In this document: positions 35,655 through 47,100 of the stretch, in pieces | Numbering within the stretch: position 1 is the stretch's first letter | Layout of the letters: each line of letters starts with the position of its first letter | Assembly (NCBI GenBank): GCA_946807835.1 | Contig: OX327697.1 | Coordinates: 8,013,001-8,077,000, forward strand | Origin: Ailanthus altissimus | Taxonomy: Eukaryota; Streptophyta; Magnoliopsida; Sapindales; Simaroubaceae | DNA: 64,000 bases | Reading direction: 5' to 3' | Made by a program: the position numbers and the translations under genes | Notes under the pieces: generated by a model | Databases searched by the model: none | What the model saw: only the letters and a program-made list of their open reading frames with translations | Told to the model about the DNA's origin: nothing

Positions 35655-35966
35655 GCATGTATATCCTTAGTTACCCCTTTTGAGCTTAAATACTCAATTT
35701 TTTTTGTTTAACCACATTACAAGCCTTACTGCTTTAAGCTTATTTATCCTAAATATACCTATAATACCATAAACTTTGAGTTTACTTTAAAATATTCTTA
35801 AAAGAAAAATGCATGTTTATCCTTAGTTACACCTTTCGAGTTTAAATACTCAATTTTGTTTTTGTTTAACCACATTACAAGCCTTATGACATTAAGCTTA
35901 TTTATCCTAAATATACCCGTAACATTATAAACCTTGAATTTACTTTAAAATATTCTTAAAAGAAAA
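35655..35966 (+). repeat. 156-bp tandem duplication
   Basis: Two neighbouring copies start GCATGT(A/T)TATCCTTAGTTAC at 35,655 and 35,811 and end with TTCTTAAAAGAAAAA. They are over 90% alike by eye and lie within the Gypsy 3' internal region. Confidence 0.85.
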
Positions 35967-36234
35967 AGGGTTGTGGTTATATGAGAAAAAAGGTACTAAA
36001 GAAGAAATTAATAAGTCTTGAAGGTAGTTATCAACTAAGTTTGGGGGTACATATATTAAAAAAAAATGTATAATATGCCCAGCTTTAGAAAAATAAGAAA
36101 CTCTTTGCAAAAGAGTGATTAAAAGAAAAATAAGAATATCATAAGTTTGGGAGAGAAGATAAATCAAAGATAAATGAATCAAGAGGTTTCTAGGTAAAGT
36201 CTAAGTGTTCATAGGTGATTTACGCTTCACTTAT

Positions 36235-37724
36235 TGATGCGATATTTCTATATCATAAATTAAGTGCAAGTATACACCATCGTATGCAAGTAATAAAGAG
36301 ACTAAATAAGTCGAATGTCGAACCCACAGGGATAATGTTTTCTTTTTAACCAATTACTAAAATTATATCTTCCTAATAATTATTCAGATAAATAAAAATC
36401 TAAGAATGAATGTAGAAAATATAAAAGTAAAAACACAATGCAAAGAGAATAAGAAGATAGCAATGTAGAGAAAACCTAGGATTAATACTATCCCTCAATA
36501 TTCTTTCTAATGATTAACCTTATAATATTTAACTCCCTTAGTCTTTATTATTGATCAAGACACTAACGTATTCACAAGCCTCTTCCAAGGTCATGCAAGT
36601 ATACCTTAATTTACCAAATACCTATATTCCTATGGTACTTGTAATAAATTAAGATTCATTAAAATTAGGTCTTATTGATCATACATGCCAATTAGGTATA
36701 TTCCTATCCTAAATTGAAACTTGCATATGCAACATTGAATGTTACTCTACAATCATGCATCAAATTACCTAGGTCTAAATATTATGATTCCTCTTCCGAG
36801 TTTATCAATAATATTACCAATTCATTCACCATATATTGGCCAGATATATTGAAGCATTAAACACAAGTAATTTAAATAATAAATGACTAAGTTTATTAAA
36901 TATTCGAAAGATATGGCAATTAAGCACACATATTGAGTTCAAGTATTAACCCTAGAAAACAAGTTTAGCTCATGGCTACAAGAGAACATCAGTAAAAATA
37001 ATTATAAATCATGATCCAATTATTAGCAAACCGATATAGACGTCGAATTGCTCTTAATTGCGCTGCCTAGGAACTCTTGATGCCGAAGAACGTCTTGTAT
37101 CTCTCTCTAAAGTTGCTTCAATTAAGCTCCTATTGCTCTCCAAGACTCGTGCTCTGTATTCTTGGTGCTCTTGGGTCGTCTTGAATTCGTTCTTGAAGGT
37201 TGGGAACGAGTGGCTTTTTATAGGGATTGATATGAGCTTGAAAATCTCAATTCTCATCGGACTAGGACTCGCACTACCGCTGGCGCGCTATGCATTTGTC
37301 GCTGGGGCGACGCGTGAAAAAGCTAGTACCGCTGGAGCGGTGGGATCTTGGCGCTGGGGCACTGCATGAAAACGGCTTCACCGCTGGCGTGGTATGTTGA
37401 TAGCGCTGGGGCAATGGAGCGTCGCTGGCGCGGTGACTCTTCGGCGCTGGGGTGCTAGACGCGACTTAAACAGGTCGTTTTTCTTATTTCGATCACTATT
37501 TCAGCGCTGGGGCTAAAATTCTTGTGGCGCTGGGGCGATGGACACATACTTTGAAAACTTAGCATTTTAGTCCCTGTTTTCGCTCCTTTTGCGTTCTTTC
37601 TTTAAATTTCGTTCAAGTCCCTATAAATAACAATAATGCACATAAATAGCCATCTATTCTCATAAAATCATAAAATATCAATAATAAAAACATGAGAAAA
37701 TATATGACAAATTTGCCCTTATCA
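36235..37724 (-). repeat. Gypsy solo LTR, 1,490 bp, exact CTTAT duplication
   Basis: The minus strand starts TGATAAGGGCAAATTTGTC and ends AATATCGCATCA. Exact CTTAT copies flank it at 36,230-36,234 and 37,725-37,729. It sits inside the 3' internal region of another Gypsy element and has no primer site or PPT beside it, hence solo. A GC array of ten CGCTGG-containing units occupies about 37,265-37,545. The 103-codon open frame at 37,058-37,369 lies across this array and is not a gene. Confidence 0.88.
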
Positions 37725-38083
37725 CTTATATCCTTATATCCTACATTGACCTTAATCTTATATTACAAGCTAAATAAAGTCCTAAATAGATCTCTAAATA
37801 TGTGTCTTCTACATTATATTCTTGCAGTATATTAGGTTATTGAGAAAATCTAAGTTTCACTTGACTATTTATTTGCTTATTGCACACACACATAAGTGAA
37901 CAATTATATGAGAGAATGAAGAACTTGATGAATGGAATTATGAATTATTGAGAGTTGTTTATTGATTTCTAAAAGACTTGTAGTATTTCAACATATTTTG
38001 AGACAAATGTTTTGATCACCAAGTTGTGAAAGTTTATTTTTGTTTTACTTGAGAATGAGCAAAGTATTAAGTTTGGGAGAATT

Positions 38084-39458
38084 TGATAAGGGCTTAAATG
38101 TACTATTGTATCTATCAATCTAGACTTAAGATTTACTTCAAATTATGATTATTTGGCTATTTATTTGTATTTTTTAATCATAAATAGGTTTATAAGACAG
38201 AGCGTGAAGATTTGGGACAAATTAGAGCAAAACAAACAAGAAATAGTGAATAAATGACAAAAAGACAGAAGACCCAACATGCAGGTCTAGGAGCTGTGGC
38301 ACCCACAGCTAGATGCGACGGCGTCCCATGCAAAAAGTTAGGTGTCATGACGCCCAGGACAATTTCTTATTGTGGCCATTCTAGGTCTGCGCGCTATGGT
38401 GCTCAACCCTTAAAGCCGCGGTGCTAGTACGACAAGTAAAACACCTCCTCAAATGTCCTATTTCAACTTGGATAAAGCCCCCCGACCTTTGGGTTTCTCA
38501 AACCCAAAAGCACATTTTTCTGAGATAGGATAAAGACTTTATTAGAAGCAAAACTTAGAGAAATAATTCATAACACAAATCAAGAGATCAAAGTCAAGAA
38601 TTTAAGATTGATAATTCAAGCTTCAAGTCAAGATAGAGAGAAAAGAAACCCCAAGCATCTTCTTGATTAATTTTTCTTCTTTGTTTTAATCAATATGATC
38701 TTGTTCATGAACTCTTTGTTCAGTTGCTTTAATGCTCTTGAGTTTGTGATGGGCTAAACTCTTTTGATCTAAGGTTAGACTATTGAACCTAAGATGTAGT
38801 TAGATTTTATTAAATTTTAGTTTATGAACTTAATACATAAAATTGATTCATTCTATCATGTGTTTAAGGCTTTCATTATACCTAATCAATATTTTGAATG
38901 ATTATGGAACCATGATGAACTCGATGGATGGATTCATGTGTTTAACAACTATGAGTTCTAAGTAGGATAGAAATATACCTATATGAAATATATGATATTA
39001 TTTAGATTTATTATTAATGAATATATTTTATTCAAATTATCATATACATATAGGTAATTGTTAGAATGCATAATATAGTCACTCAACAATCAATAAAGTT
39101 TTATGATGAGATTAGAGTCTAGCCAATCTATTTGTATTAAAGAATTAACTAGGTGATTAATAAGTACAGTAAAATATTAAGGGATAAGTCGAAACCCTAG
39201 ATTACTTTTAATTAGTGAATTTAACCCCTTGCTTGCTCTTGATTAATATTAGATTTAATTTAATTTGATAGAATTAGGTTAATTAGATACAATTAATATT
39301 TTGATTTTTTTGGACAAAAGATAAAATAGAATTAATTTTAGTACTTGATTAAAAGAATCAGATTAAATAGTCCATATGAGAACGATAACTTAGACTTAAA
39401 TAGTATATTACTTGATGTAATATCATGCATTGCACTTAGCTATTATCGCACATGTCAC
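38084..39458 (+). repeat. Gypsy 3' LTR, 1,375 bp
   Basis: Starts TGATAAGGGCTTAAATG straight after the polypurine tract at 38,069-38,083 and ends near ATTATCGCACATGTCA. GC-rich quasi-palindromes at about 38,285-38,440 include GCTGTGGCACC, GCGACGGCGTCC and GCCGCGGTGC. It is collinear with 28,766-29,500 and, in its second half, with 60,840-61,731. Confidence 0.8.
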
Positions 39459-39608
39459 TGAGCAACATGATAGAGGTTGTTTTTATTTTTTATTTGTTTA
39501 AAATTAATAACCAATTATTATTTGACATATGTCAAAGTGTATAAATATCTTTCTATTAAGTTGCAATTTTGCCTTTCAATTGCCAAATCTTATGGTACCT
39601 TAGAAAGA

Positions 39609-39689
39609 AAGACAAAATTAGGTAATTTGAAACTATGGGATAAAGTTGGGTATTAGGCCAAATTTTAAGGACAAAAAAGTCATTTTCCC
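39609..39689 (-). repeat. Isolated MULE-type terminal repeat
   Basis: The reverse complement begins GGGAAAATGACTTTTTTGTC and contains CAAATTACCTAATTTTGTC, matching the MULE ends at 1.9 and 14.3 kb. No transposase or partner repeat was seen nearby, so this is probably the end of a deleted or non-autonomous MULE. The GGG start helps define the outer tip of the family. Confidence 0.55.
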
Positions 39690-39869
39690 TTAACATTTTA
39701 GTTAGATATTTATAAAGACCTTGCTTGTACTAGTTAATCATCTTATGCAAACACACCACATGAATTAATCTTGCTTTCATTTATATTTGTCCAGATTTTT
39801 TAAGGTTATATATATGTGATTCATTTTTATTTATATTTATTCTAGCTTGTTCCTACTAGTAAAAAGAAC

Positions 39870-40970
39870 CTACATCTATTGAAATTGAGTGTTGGAATTG
39901 TAGCAAGACTAGTCACACAAAGATGAGAACAAAGGTGTTGCCAACTATATAATTGATAAAGAATACAATGCTTTACTTTTATCATTTTATAGTCCTATTG
40001 GTTCTTAAGTTTTAGACTTAAGAGTCTCCTTCCACGCCACTACACAGTGCAATATCATGGAGAATTAAATTGCTATAAATTTTTAGAAGGTATATGTAGT
40101 TGTTGAAGTAACTTTAGATATTGTAGGTATAGATGATGTTCGTTTGAAGATTTTAAATGGATTTCATAAAATAAGGCATGCAACTAAGTTAATGTATAAT
40201 CTGATTTTATAAGGTAGCTAGATAAGAAGGTCATAATGTAACCCTTACAGGTCGTACATGAAAGGTCACCAAAAGATTCATGTTTGTTGCTTGAGGAAAT
40301 TAAATTAGAACTCTTTACATGAGTTCCAACTACAAAGACATTGTTGTAGTTATTGATGCAAGTGTCAAATCAAATTTATAGCACTATAGACTTGGGCATA
40401 TGAATGAAAAAGGGATGAAAATCTTTCAAATGGAAAACCACTTGATTTGAAGTTTATTGAGCATAACTTTTGTGAAGTTGAATTCTTATTAAGCAAATGA
40501 AGGTCAACTTATTAAAAGTTTCCAAAAAATTAAAGCTAAAGAAGTTAGAGTTAGTTTATATAGATGTATGAAGGATTGCCTCTATAGCATCCTTTGGAGG
40601 CTTAAGGTACTACGTGATTTTCATTAAAGATAAGCATAAAGGTATGGGTTAATTTTTTGAAAAATAAATAATATGTCTTTAATATCTTCAAAAATTAGAA
40701 AGTCATGGTTGAGAATGAGACAAATTTAAAAGTTAAATACTTGTAGTTTGAAAATATGAGAGAATACATTTATTCTAAGTCCAAACAATATTATGTTGAT
40801 AATAACATCAAGGTGGAGAAGAACATTCAAGGAATCCTTAATATAATGGTAAAGTTGAAAGGATAAATAAAACTTTGAATGAATGTAGCAAAATATGAGA
40901 TTGCACTTTGGGTTGCCAAAAAGGTCAATGCTAATGCAATTAACATTGCAACATATCTAAGTAATAGACT
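39870..40970 (+). pseudogene. Copia gag/protease/integrase relic
   Basis: A plus-strand Copia polyprotein fragment, full of stops. The gag zinc knuckle reads VECWNCSKTSHTKMRTK near 39,880 (family form CWNCGKTGHFKKDC). The GAG-pre-integrase block reads YRLGHMNEKGMKIF near 40,395. Integrase follows at 40,560-40,970 with GKVERINKTLNE near 40,850. This RLGHMSEKGM type is common in Tork-like plant Copia elements. The integrase is cut at 40,971 by an LTR starting TGTTAAAGATGG. Reverse transcriptase and RNase H are absent. Confidence 0.8.
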
Positions 40971-41390
40971 GTTAAAGATGGTGCTTAAGTGTCATTCTAT
41001 TTAATATGAATATTTGTTTAATATTTATACAATGTACATTTCAATAAACATTAATATTTTATATATGGTACTAAACTTGTTACTTTTTCGACATTGTAGA
41101 TCTAAAAGAGCTTAGGTCATCTCTAAGAGTTAAAATCTTGTTTGAATTGGGACAAAGACCCAAGAATATAATAGTAGTGACATAGTAGCAAAGAGTTACA
41201 AATGGTGTTAATAAATGTCATTATACAATATGTTCTCAAACACATTATTCTTTATCTATGGTTGCGACACAAGTAGATTAGTATAGCTTTTGGATCAGCG
41301 CATGTCTATATCTGAATTATTCAAACAGTTAACCTTAACAGACTGCGAGTTTAGTGGAAACTCGTATAAGCATGTAGGTATTTAGTTGTT
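40971..41390 (+). repeat. 5' part of a Copia-type LTR, interrupted by another copy
   Basis: Starts TGTTAAAGATGGTGCTTAAGTG and follows the family order for about 420 bp. It stops where a second LTR of the same family begins at about 41,391 (TGTTGAGAATGGTGCTTACGGG). The rest of the first LTR is not found downstream in this window section. Confidence 0.65.
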
Positions 41391-43130
41391 GAGAATGGTG
41401 CTTACGGGCCATTCCAATAATTGTATAAATATTTATTTATTTAATATTTATACAATGAACATTTCTATTAAATCATTAATTATTAATTATATAGTAATAA
41501 GCTTGTAACCTTTCTGAAATAAAGACAAAGACCTAAGAATAAATTAGTAATGACATAGTTGCAAATGGTGCTAAGAAATGTCATTATGCAGTATGTTCTC
41601 AAAGACATCATTCCTAATCTATGGTCTCTGACACGGGTCAATAGGTATACCTTTTAAATCAGTGTGGATCTATATCTAAATTTTTTAGACAGTTAGTTTC
41701 AGTAGATCGTGGGCTAAGCGGAAGCCCCATATAAGCATTCAAGTACTCAATGAGAATTGGGTACTGAACTAACTTACAAGGACCTCCAATAAATATTTTA
41801 TAGGGTTATCAATAGAGGGTCTTCTCAAGTTGAGTAGTATTTATGGTATTTTGAACTGAGCATCACAGTGGGCTCATGAGTGATCCACCATGCTTTAATT
41901 CCACGTATGTCAGATACCTTTCATGGTTTGACCTTTAGGTGTCATTGGGTACAGTTTGATGCTCACGGAGTTCAGTGTGCATAGATATGGGACCCGACAA
42001 CTTATATAGGTGACTTATATATCCAGAGGTTCTGAGATTATATTTTAAAAAGTCTTATGATCATAAGTGAAAACTCTAAAAAAATGTTTTTTATAAGGTT
42101 AAACAATATTTGTAAAGAAGTTTACGAAAATACAAATCTGAAGAGAAGTTCATGGTCGAGCATATACAGATTTGACGGTGATGAATTATATCTGTACTCT
42201 TCCAGGATATAGGATATGAAAGGATTAAACAAATATGGTTGACCTTAACTTATATGGTTTAATGCATTATTGTACAATATCCATAACGTGTGTGTGAGGC
42301 ATCATTCAAGAACTTTCAGAAGAGTGATGTAAGACATATGCATTTGAACCTTTTGAGTCTTATAATTTAAAGTGTACTCATTGAACATAATGATAGCAGA
42401 CTGGGTTGAACGGTTCAATCTGGGAGAATTTTAAAAATTAGGATTTGTTTCAGGACCTCTTTGAAAAATAGGAAACAAAGTTTGCAAATTTTTCAAATAA
42501 GTCTCTTTGCATAGAAAATGGATTTTTGACATATTGCAGACATGCAAGGCCATTTATAAGACAAATGGCACATGTATGGAAGGGCATGTGATAAGTGTCA
42601 TTATGTAAATGGTTTGCATGTGTTGAAGGTGACACTTGTCACTCATATAGGAGGGAAAAGATACTTTACAAATATTACAATTAGCCCTATTTTTGGTCAC
42701 ATAAATAAAGAAAAGTTCAAAAAAGTTTCAATAAAGTCCTTATTTTCACTTTGAACAACTTTAACTATTTGAGAGAAATCTAAATTTCATCCTGCTTGAA
42801 ACTAAAGATTATGCTACCATTCTAGCTCAGTAATCCCATTAGATTGTTACAAACTAGAATTACTTGTGATTGCACTTTCGTGTAATCCGAGATTAAATCA
42901 AGGGTATGTTTTTGTTACTCATATTGTTTTGATTCGGTTAGTGAGTGTTTTTGTTGATATTTGTTGGACATGCATTTTAAATTAGTCAACATTTACATAA
43001 TCACATACATGTACTTAGATTTATGCGAACACTGGTATAAAAGAATATTGTGCTAATATTTGTTGGACATGCATTTTAAATTGGTCAACATTTACACAAA
43101 CACATGCTTGTACTTAGATTCACGTGAACA
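41391..43130 (+). repeat. Copia-type LTR (GGTGCTTAC family) followed by primer site
   Basis: Begins TGTTGAGAATGGTGCTTACG and ends ...CACGTGAACA just before the primer site TGGTATCAAAG. Shares CATTCAAGTACTCAATGAG, ATGAGTGATCCACCAT and CTTATATGGTTTAATGCATT text with family members. Its last ~100 bp and primer site are tandemly duplicated (42,956-43,152). Confidence 0.7.
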
Positions 43131-43152
43131 ATGGTATCAAAGAATTTTTGTA
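42956..43152 (+). repeat. 99-bp tandem duplication across LTR end and primer site
   Basis: TGTTGGACATGCATTTTAAA occurs at 42,962 and again at 43,061. Each copy ends in a Met-type primer site: TGGTATAAAAG at 43,033-43,043 and TGGTATCAAAG at 43,132-43,142. Confidence 0.85.
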
Positions 43153-43800
43153 TATTTATAGGTTAATGGAGTGTTGTTGAGTTGTTTGGGATGCTAAGGA
43201 ATGGTGGATTCTGCATTTTCAAGTGTTGAAAGTATAAAATCGGGTCACTGCTCGAAGTAACACTAGGGCATTGCATGTTTAACACTGCAACATTCATTAA
43301 TGTTGGATGAATGCTAGGGCGTTAGACAAGTAAAGCTGGAGAGTTCATCATGCTTTTTGCATGTGAAACCAATGGGGCATTGGCTTGTCGCTACGGAGAT
43401 GTTATGTCATAATGCCGTGGTGGTAAAGTGTGCAGCAGGATGTGTTTTCCATGCAAAATGCTAGGGTGTATGGCTAGTCACCACTTGAAGGGATTATGTG
43501 ATAATGCTACAGTGTTGAAGTGTGAAATGCTAGGGCGTTAAAGTAGTTTAACACTAGGGCCTTCTATGTCCTAATGCCTTGGCATTCTGAATAGTTCCTT
43601 CCATTTTTCATTTTGGCTTAAAACTCATATCTAGCCATATTTGAGGGAAAAAAAGCAAGAGTTGGTTAATTAGTTCCTATTGAAAATTCAAGCTGCCATT
43701 TTAGCTCTTTAAGCCCACCTGAGTTAAGGACTAGAAGTTTTTGTGAAAATGCTTCAAGAGGAGTCTTAACAAATTGAAACTGCACTGACAATCTTTAAAG
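43143..43800 (+). other. Copia leader with GC-rich quasi-palindrome array
   Basis: Non-coding sequence after the primer site. About eight units spaced 30-50 bp apart at 43,260-43,590 follow AATGC-(2-4)-GGYGTT, for example AATGCTAGGGCGTTAGAC, AATGCCGTGGTGG, AATGCTAGGGTGT and AATGCCTTGGCATT. No gag follows; another inverted-repeat element starts at about 43,810. Confidence 0.6.
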
Positions 43801-43809
43801 GTATATTTC

Positions 43810-44115
43810 TATTAGAGTAACTACTTATTTTTAGTATGTGATTATTAAAATAAGAAACATAATTTTGTTTCCACCGTGTAATGCATGTGTGACATGCATT
43901 AGATATTTCAATGATCATGATCACATGCAATCACAATTAGCACATTAGTTCCAACTGAAAGTGTGCTAATGTTTTAGGGTACATGTATATGCAGCGTGTT
44001 CATTACAATGCAATATACGTGTCATACATACATATATATTAGCACAATGAAACTAGAAGTTTGATTTTCTAATGCAACAAACACATTTAAAAGATTAATT
44101 TTCATTACTCTAATA
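43810..44115. mobile_element. Possible small inverted-repeat element (MITE candidate)
   Basis: TATTAGAGTAA at 43,810-43,820 is the exact reverse complement of 44,105-44,115. The arms diverge further in. Inside is a perfect hairpin ATTAGCACA...TGTGCTAAT (43,936-43,944 / 43,962-43,970). The 306-bp size suits a MITE, but no target duplication is clear. Confidence 0.35.
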
Positions 44116-47100
44116 AAAATAAAGATTGAGAATTACCTTGTAAGCCTTTGAAATTTTCTGAACTAAAGTCCACCACCAAGCGCACTAACAGGCAATTTTA
44201 TGATCCAACTAGGGTGGGCTTGGATCGTTGGCAACTCCAAATTCCAATATAGGTGTTTAACTCTTAAACACCAAGTGGTTAACTCTTCAACTATAGCTTA
44301 AACTCTTTAAGCTTGGGATTATTAGTTAAATTCTTTAATTAATTTTATTTGTTTCATGGTTAAACACTTTAACCCTTTTTGTATTTGTTTCAAAGCAATT
44401 AAATTGTTTTTATTTATTCAACACTTGAAATAAACAAAACAACTTTCCCATTACTGCAAAAATGGCTGGCCAATTTGATAAGAAGAAGATGAATAGTTTT
44501 TGTTTTAACTATTAAAACAAAACAAACAATTTGCTCTCACTTCTTTCTTTCTCTCTCTCTCCCCTCTTATGGCCTAACCGTTCACCACTTAAAATCAAAG
44601 CCATTTAGATTTTTATCTCATTTCCTTCACTTGGTCAAAGACAACCACGGGCCCACCATGTATGACTCTCATCTCTTGCCATTCACACATGTTTTATTAT
44701 TTGTTTAATCAAATTAACAATTTAAAAGCATGTGCTATTTGATTAAGAAATCATTGTTTGACTTATAAACATGCAAAGCACTTTTGCTTAATTAAATAAT
44801 AGCCTTCCAAGTTTCCAAATGAAGCAATTTTTCTTTAATTTATTTTATAATAACTTTCCTCCATTTATAAGTCAAAATACATGCCCCATCATGCATGATA
44901 AGCAAGCTTAGACCATTTTCACATGTTTAATTATTGTTATAATAAACTAAAACATTTGTTTTGTATTTTTAATATATTATTTATTTATTATAACATTTTT
45001 TCATGAATATGCAAATTACTTTGCTTATCCAACAAGCAATGACACTTTGGTAATTTAAAAATCAAACAATGAATAGCGTATAATATACCACATGTCATCA
45101 TCTCATTGGTCAACAACTATTGTTAATTAATTGGTGTAATTAACATTTAAGTATTGATAAGTGCAAACCGAAGGGATACTAAAACAAATAAAATTTATTT
45201 GATTGAAATATTCAATTTGGTACACTACTCCAGTACACAACGAGAACACTTCATATTGTAGGACTCCTTAGGTCTATGCCTAGTTTGTTAAGTGGAACTC
45301 TTCCGTGAGTTTGTGAACGATGCCCCACACACATCACGAATATTACAAATCAATACGTTAGACCATACAAGTTAAAAGTCATGACATATTCTTATAATCC
45401 TTCCCTTAACTATATCTTAGATGAACAGAAGCATAGATCACCACCGTTAAATCTTTATGTGCTAATCCGTGAACTTATCTCTAGATTCATATTTCGATAG
45501 ACAATATATGCAAATACTTTTGCAATAATGTTTAACCGTACAAAAAAATCATTTCTCGAGTTTATGCTTATGGCCACAAGACTTCCTGAAATACAATCTT
45601 GGAGCATCAAGATATACAACTCACCAATGTGAGCTAACGGATCCTAAATCTACACATACCAAATTTCATAAGCATCGGACCATACCCAACAACAAGAACG
45701 GTCAAACTATGAATTGTCTCCAACATATGTAGAATCAAAGTATGGTGGATCACTTACAAGCCCACTGTGGTATTCAAGTCAAATGACCATGAATACTACT
45801 CAACTCAAGAGGACCTGCCATTGACGGTTTTATGGGCTGTTTATTAGAGGTCCTCGTGAGTCTGTTCAGTACCCAATTTTTACTGAATACCCATATATCT
45901 ATACGAACTTTAACTAAACTCATGGTCTGCTAAGAATAACCATCTAAACCATCCAGATGTACCCATTTTAGGCAAGGCTTCTTGTAATATCCAATCCCTA
46001 TTAGTAGTATTGGCGCCTAGATTTCGGTATAGAACAAATAAGACACTTAGGGTTACTTGATTTTAACCCTATTAGAAATATTCCCTTTATAGTGCACGTG
46101 AGAGATATTAGACCTAATTTGGTAATTTCACACTCGATCGGTGCACCGGACGACCCTAGAGTATTTTTGGAATTTTTCTCTATCGGCTTAGAAAAGGAAA
46201 TCCTAATTTACTACATGAATTTCCATTTAAGGGTTATGAATGGAACAAGTTTTTGTTGAGAAACATAATCCATATATAAGAGAATGGATCAATTAGAAGA
46301 AATCTCATGGATTGCCAAGTTGGAAGTTCTAGTTAGTTCTTTGAACTATTCTAACTAGATAGTTACAAATGAACTAATTACATAATTAGTTTTTAACTAA
46401 TGGCAAATTAGTAATTTTTAGTAAGTTGAAGGGAAAAATGATCAATTGAGGGAGCACTATATATATGTTAGAAGTGTGTAGACTTTTCAAGTGATCAAAA
46501 AGCAAACACTTAGAGCAAAAAGGAGAGCAAATTCGGGCAAGGTGAAGATGTGCTGCTACAGTAAAATTTCAGTTTTTTTTCATGATTTTTCATGTGTAAT
46601 CAAGCTAAAATAAGGTTACATATGAATCCTTAAACTCAATTGAAGCCTCAATTAGTGGAAATTCAAGAAAAAGAGGTAAGAAAAGCATTGTTTGATGAGT
46701 GAACTTTCAAGAATGCTCCAATTGACATTCTTATGTGTATTCTTGGCTTAGATTGAGTTGAATTCTAGTTTGAAGCTTGAAGGAGTCATCAATTTGAAGA
46801 AATTGGCAAGGTGAGAATTAGGGTTTTTGGTGATTTTGTTGTAGAGATTTCAATTGGTTGTAATTAGAGCTTTAGAATGAAATTGGCATAATTTTGTTGT
46901 AATTGGAACAAGAAATTGAGAAAAGGAATGTGTTGGAACCTAGGGTGAAATTCTGCCACTTTAGGGAAGTTAGGAATTGAGTGGTGTTTTGATTGAATTG
47001 TTGTGTGTAAATGGTGCATATTGTAAATTGAATGTATATGGTTGATGGAAAAACCAAAAATGCAGAAAATGGGACATAATTGTCCATGTTGGAAAGGTGA

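Larger units (their letters stand above)
34968..38083 (+). mobile_element. 3' internal region of a Gypsy element, ending in a polypurine tract
   Basis: Non-coding 3' internal region of a Tat-like Gypsy element that ends in AAGTTTGGGAGAATT (38,069-38,083), directly followed by its 3' LTR. It is interrupted by a solo LTR at 36,235-37,724. The text at 35,500-35,650 (ATGACATTAGGCTATC... GAGCCTTTTCTAGCC) matches in reverse the fragment at 9,690-9,760. Coding domains and 5' half are missing upstream, where a Copia LTR begins. Confidence 0.7.

Noticed and set aside
37058..37369. 103-codon open frame in a GC-richer patch
   Set aside because: It lies across the quasi-palindrome array of a solo LTR with exact target duplications; no protein family resemblance.
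37265..37545. Possible CRISPR-like array
   Set aside because: Units are degenerate, 10-16 bp and irregularly spaced inside a plant LTR; no cas genes and not a prokaryotic sequence.
43132..43142. Possible tRNA-related sequence
   Set aside because: Only the 11-base primer complement is present; no cloverleaf could be drawn around it.
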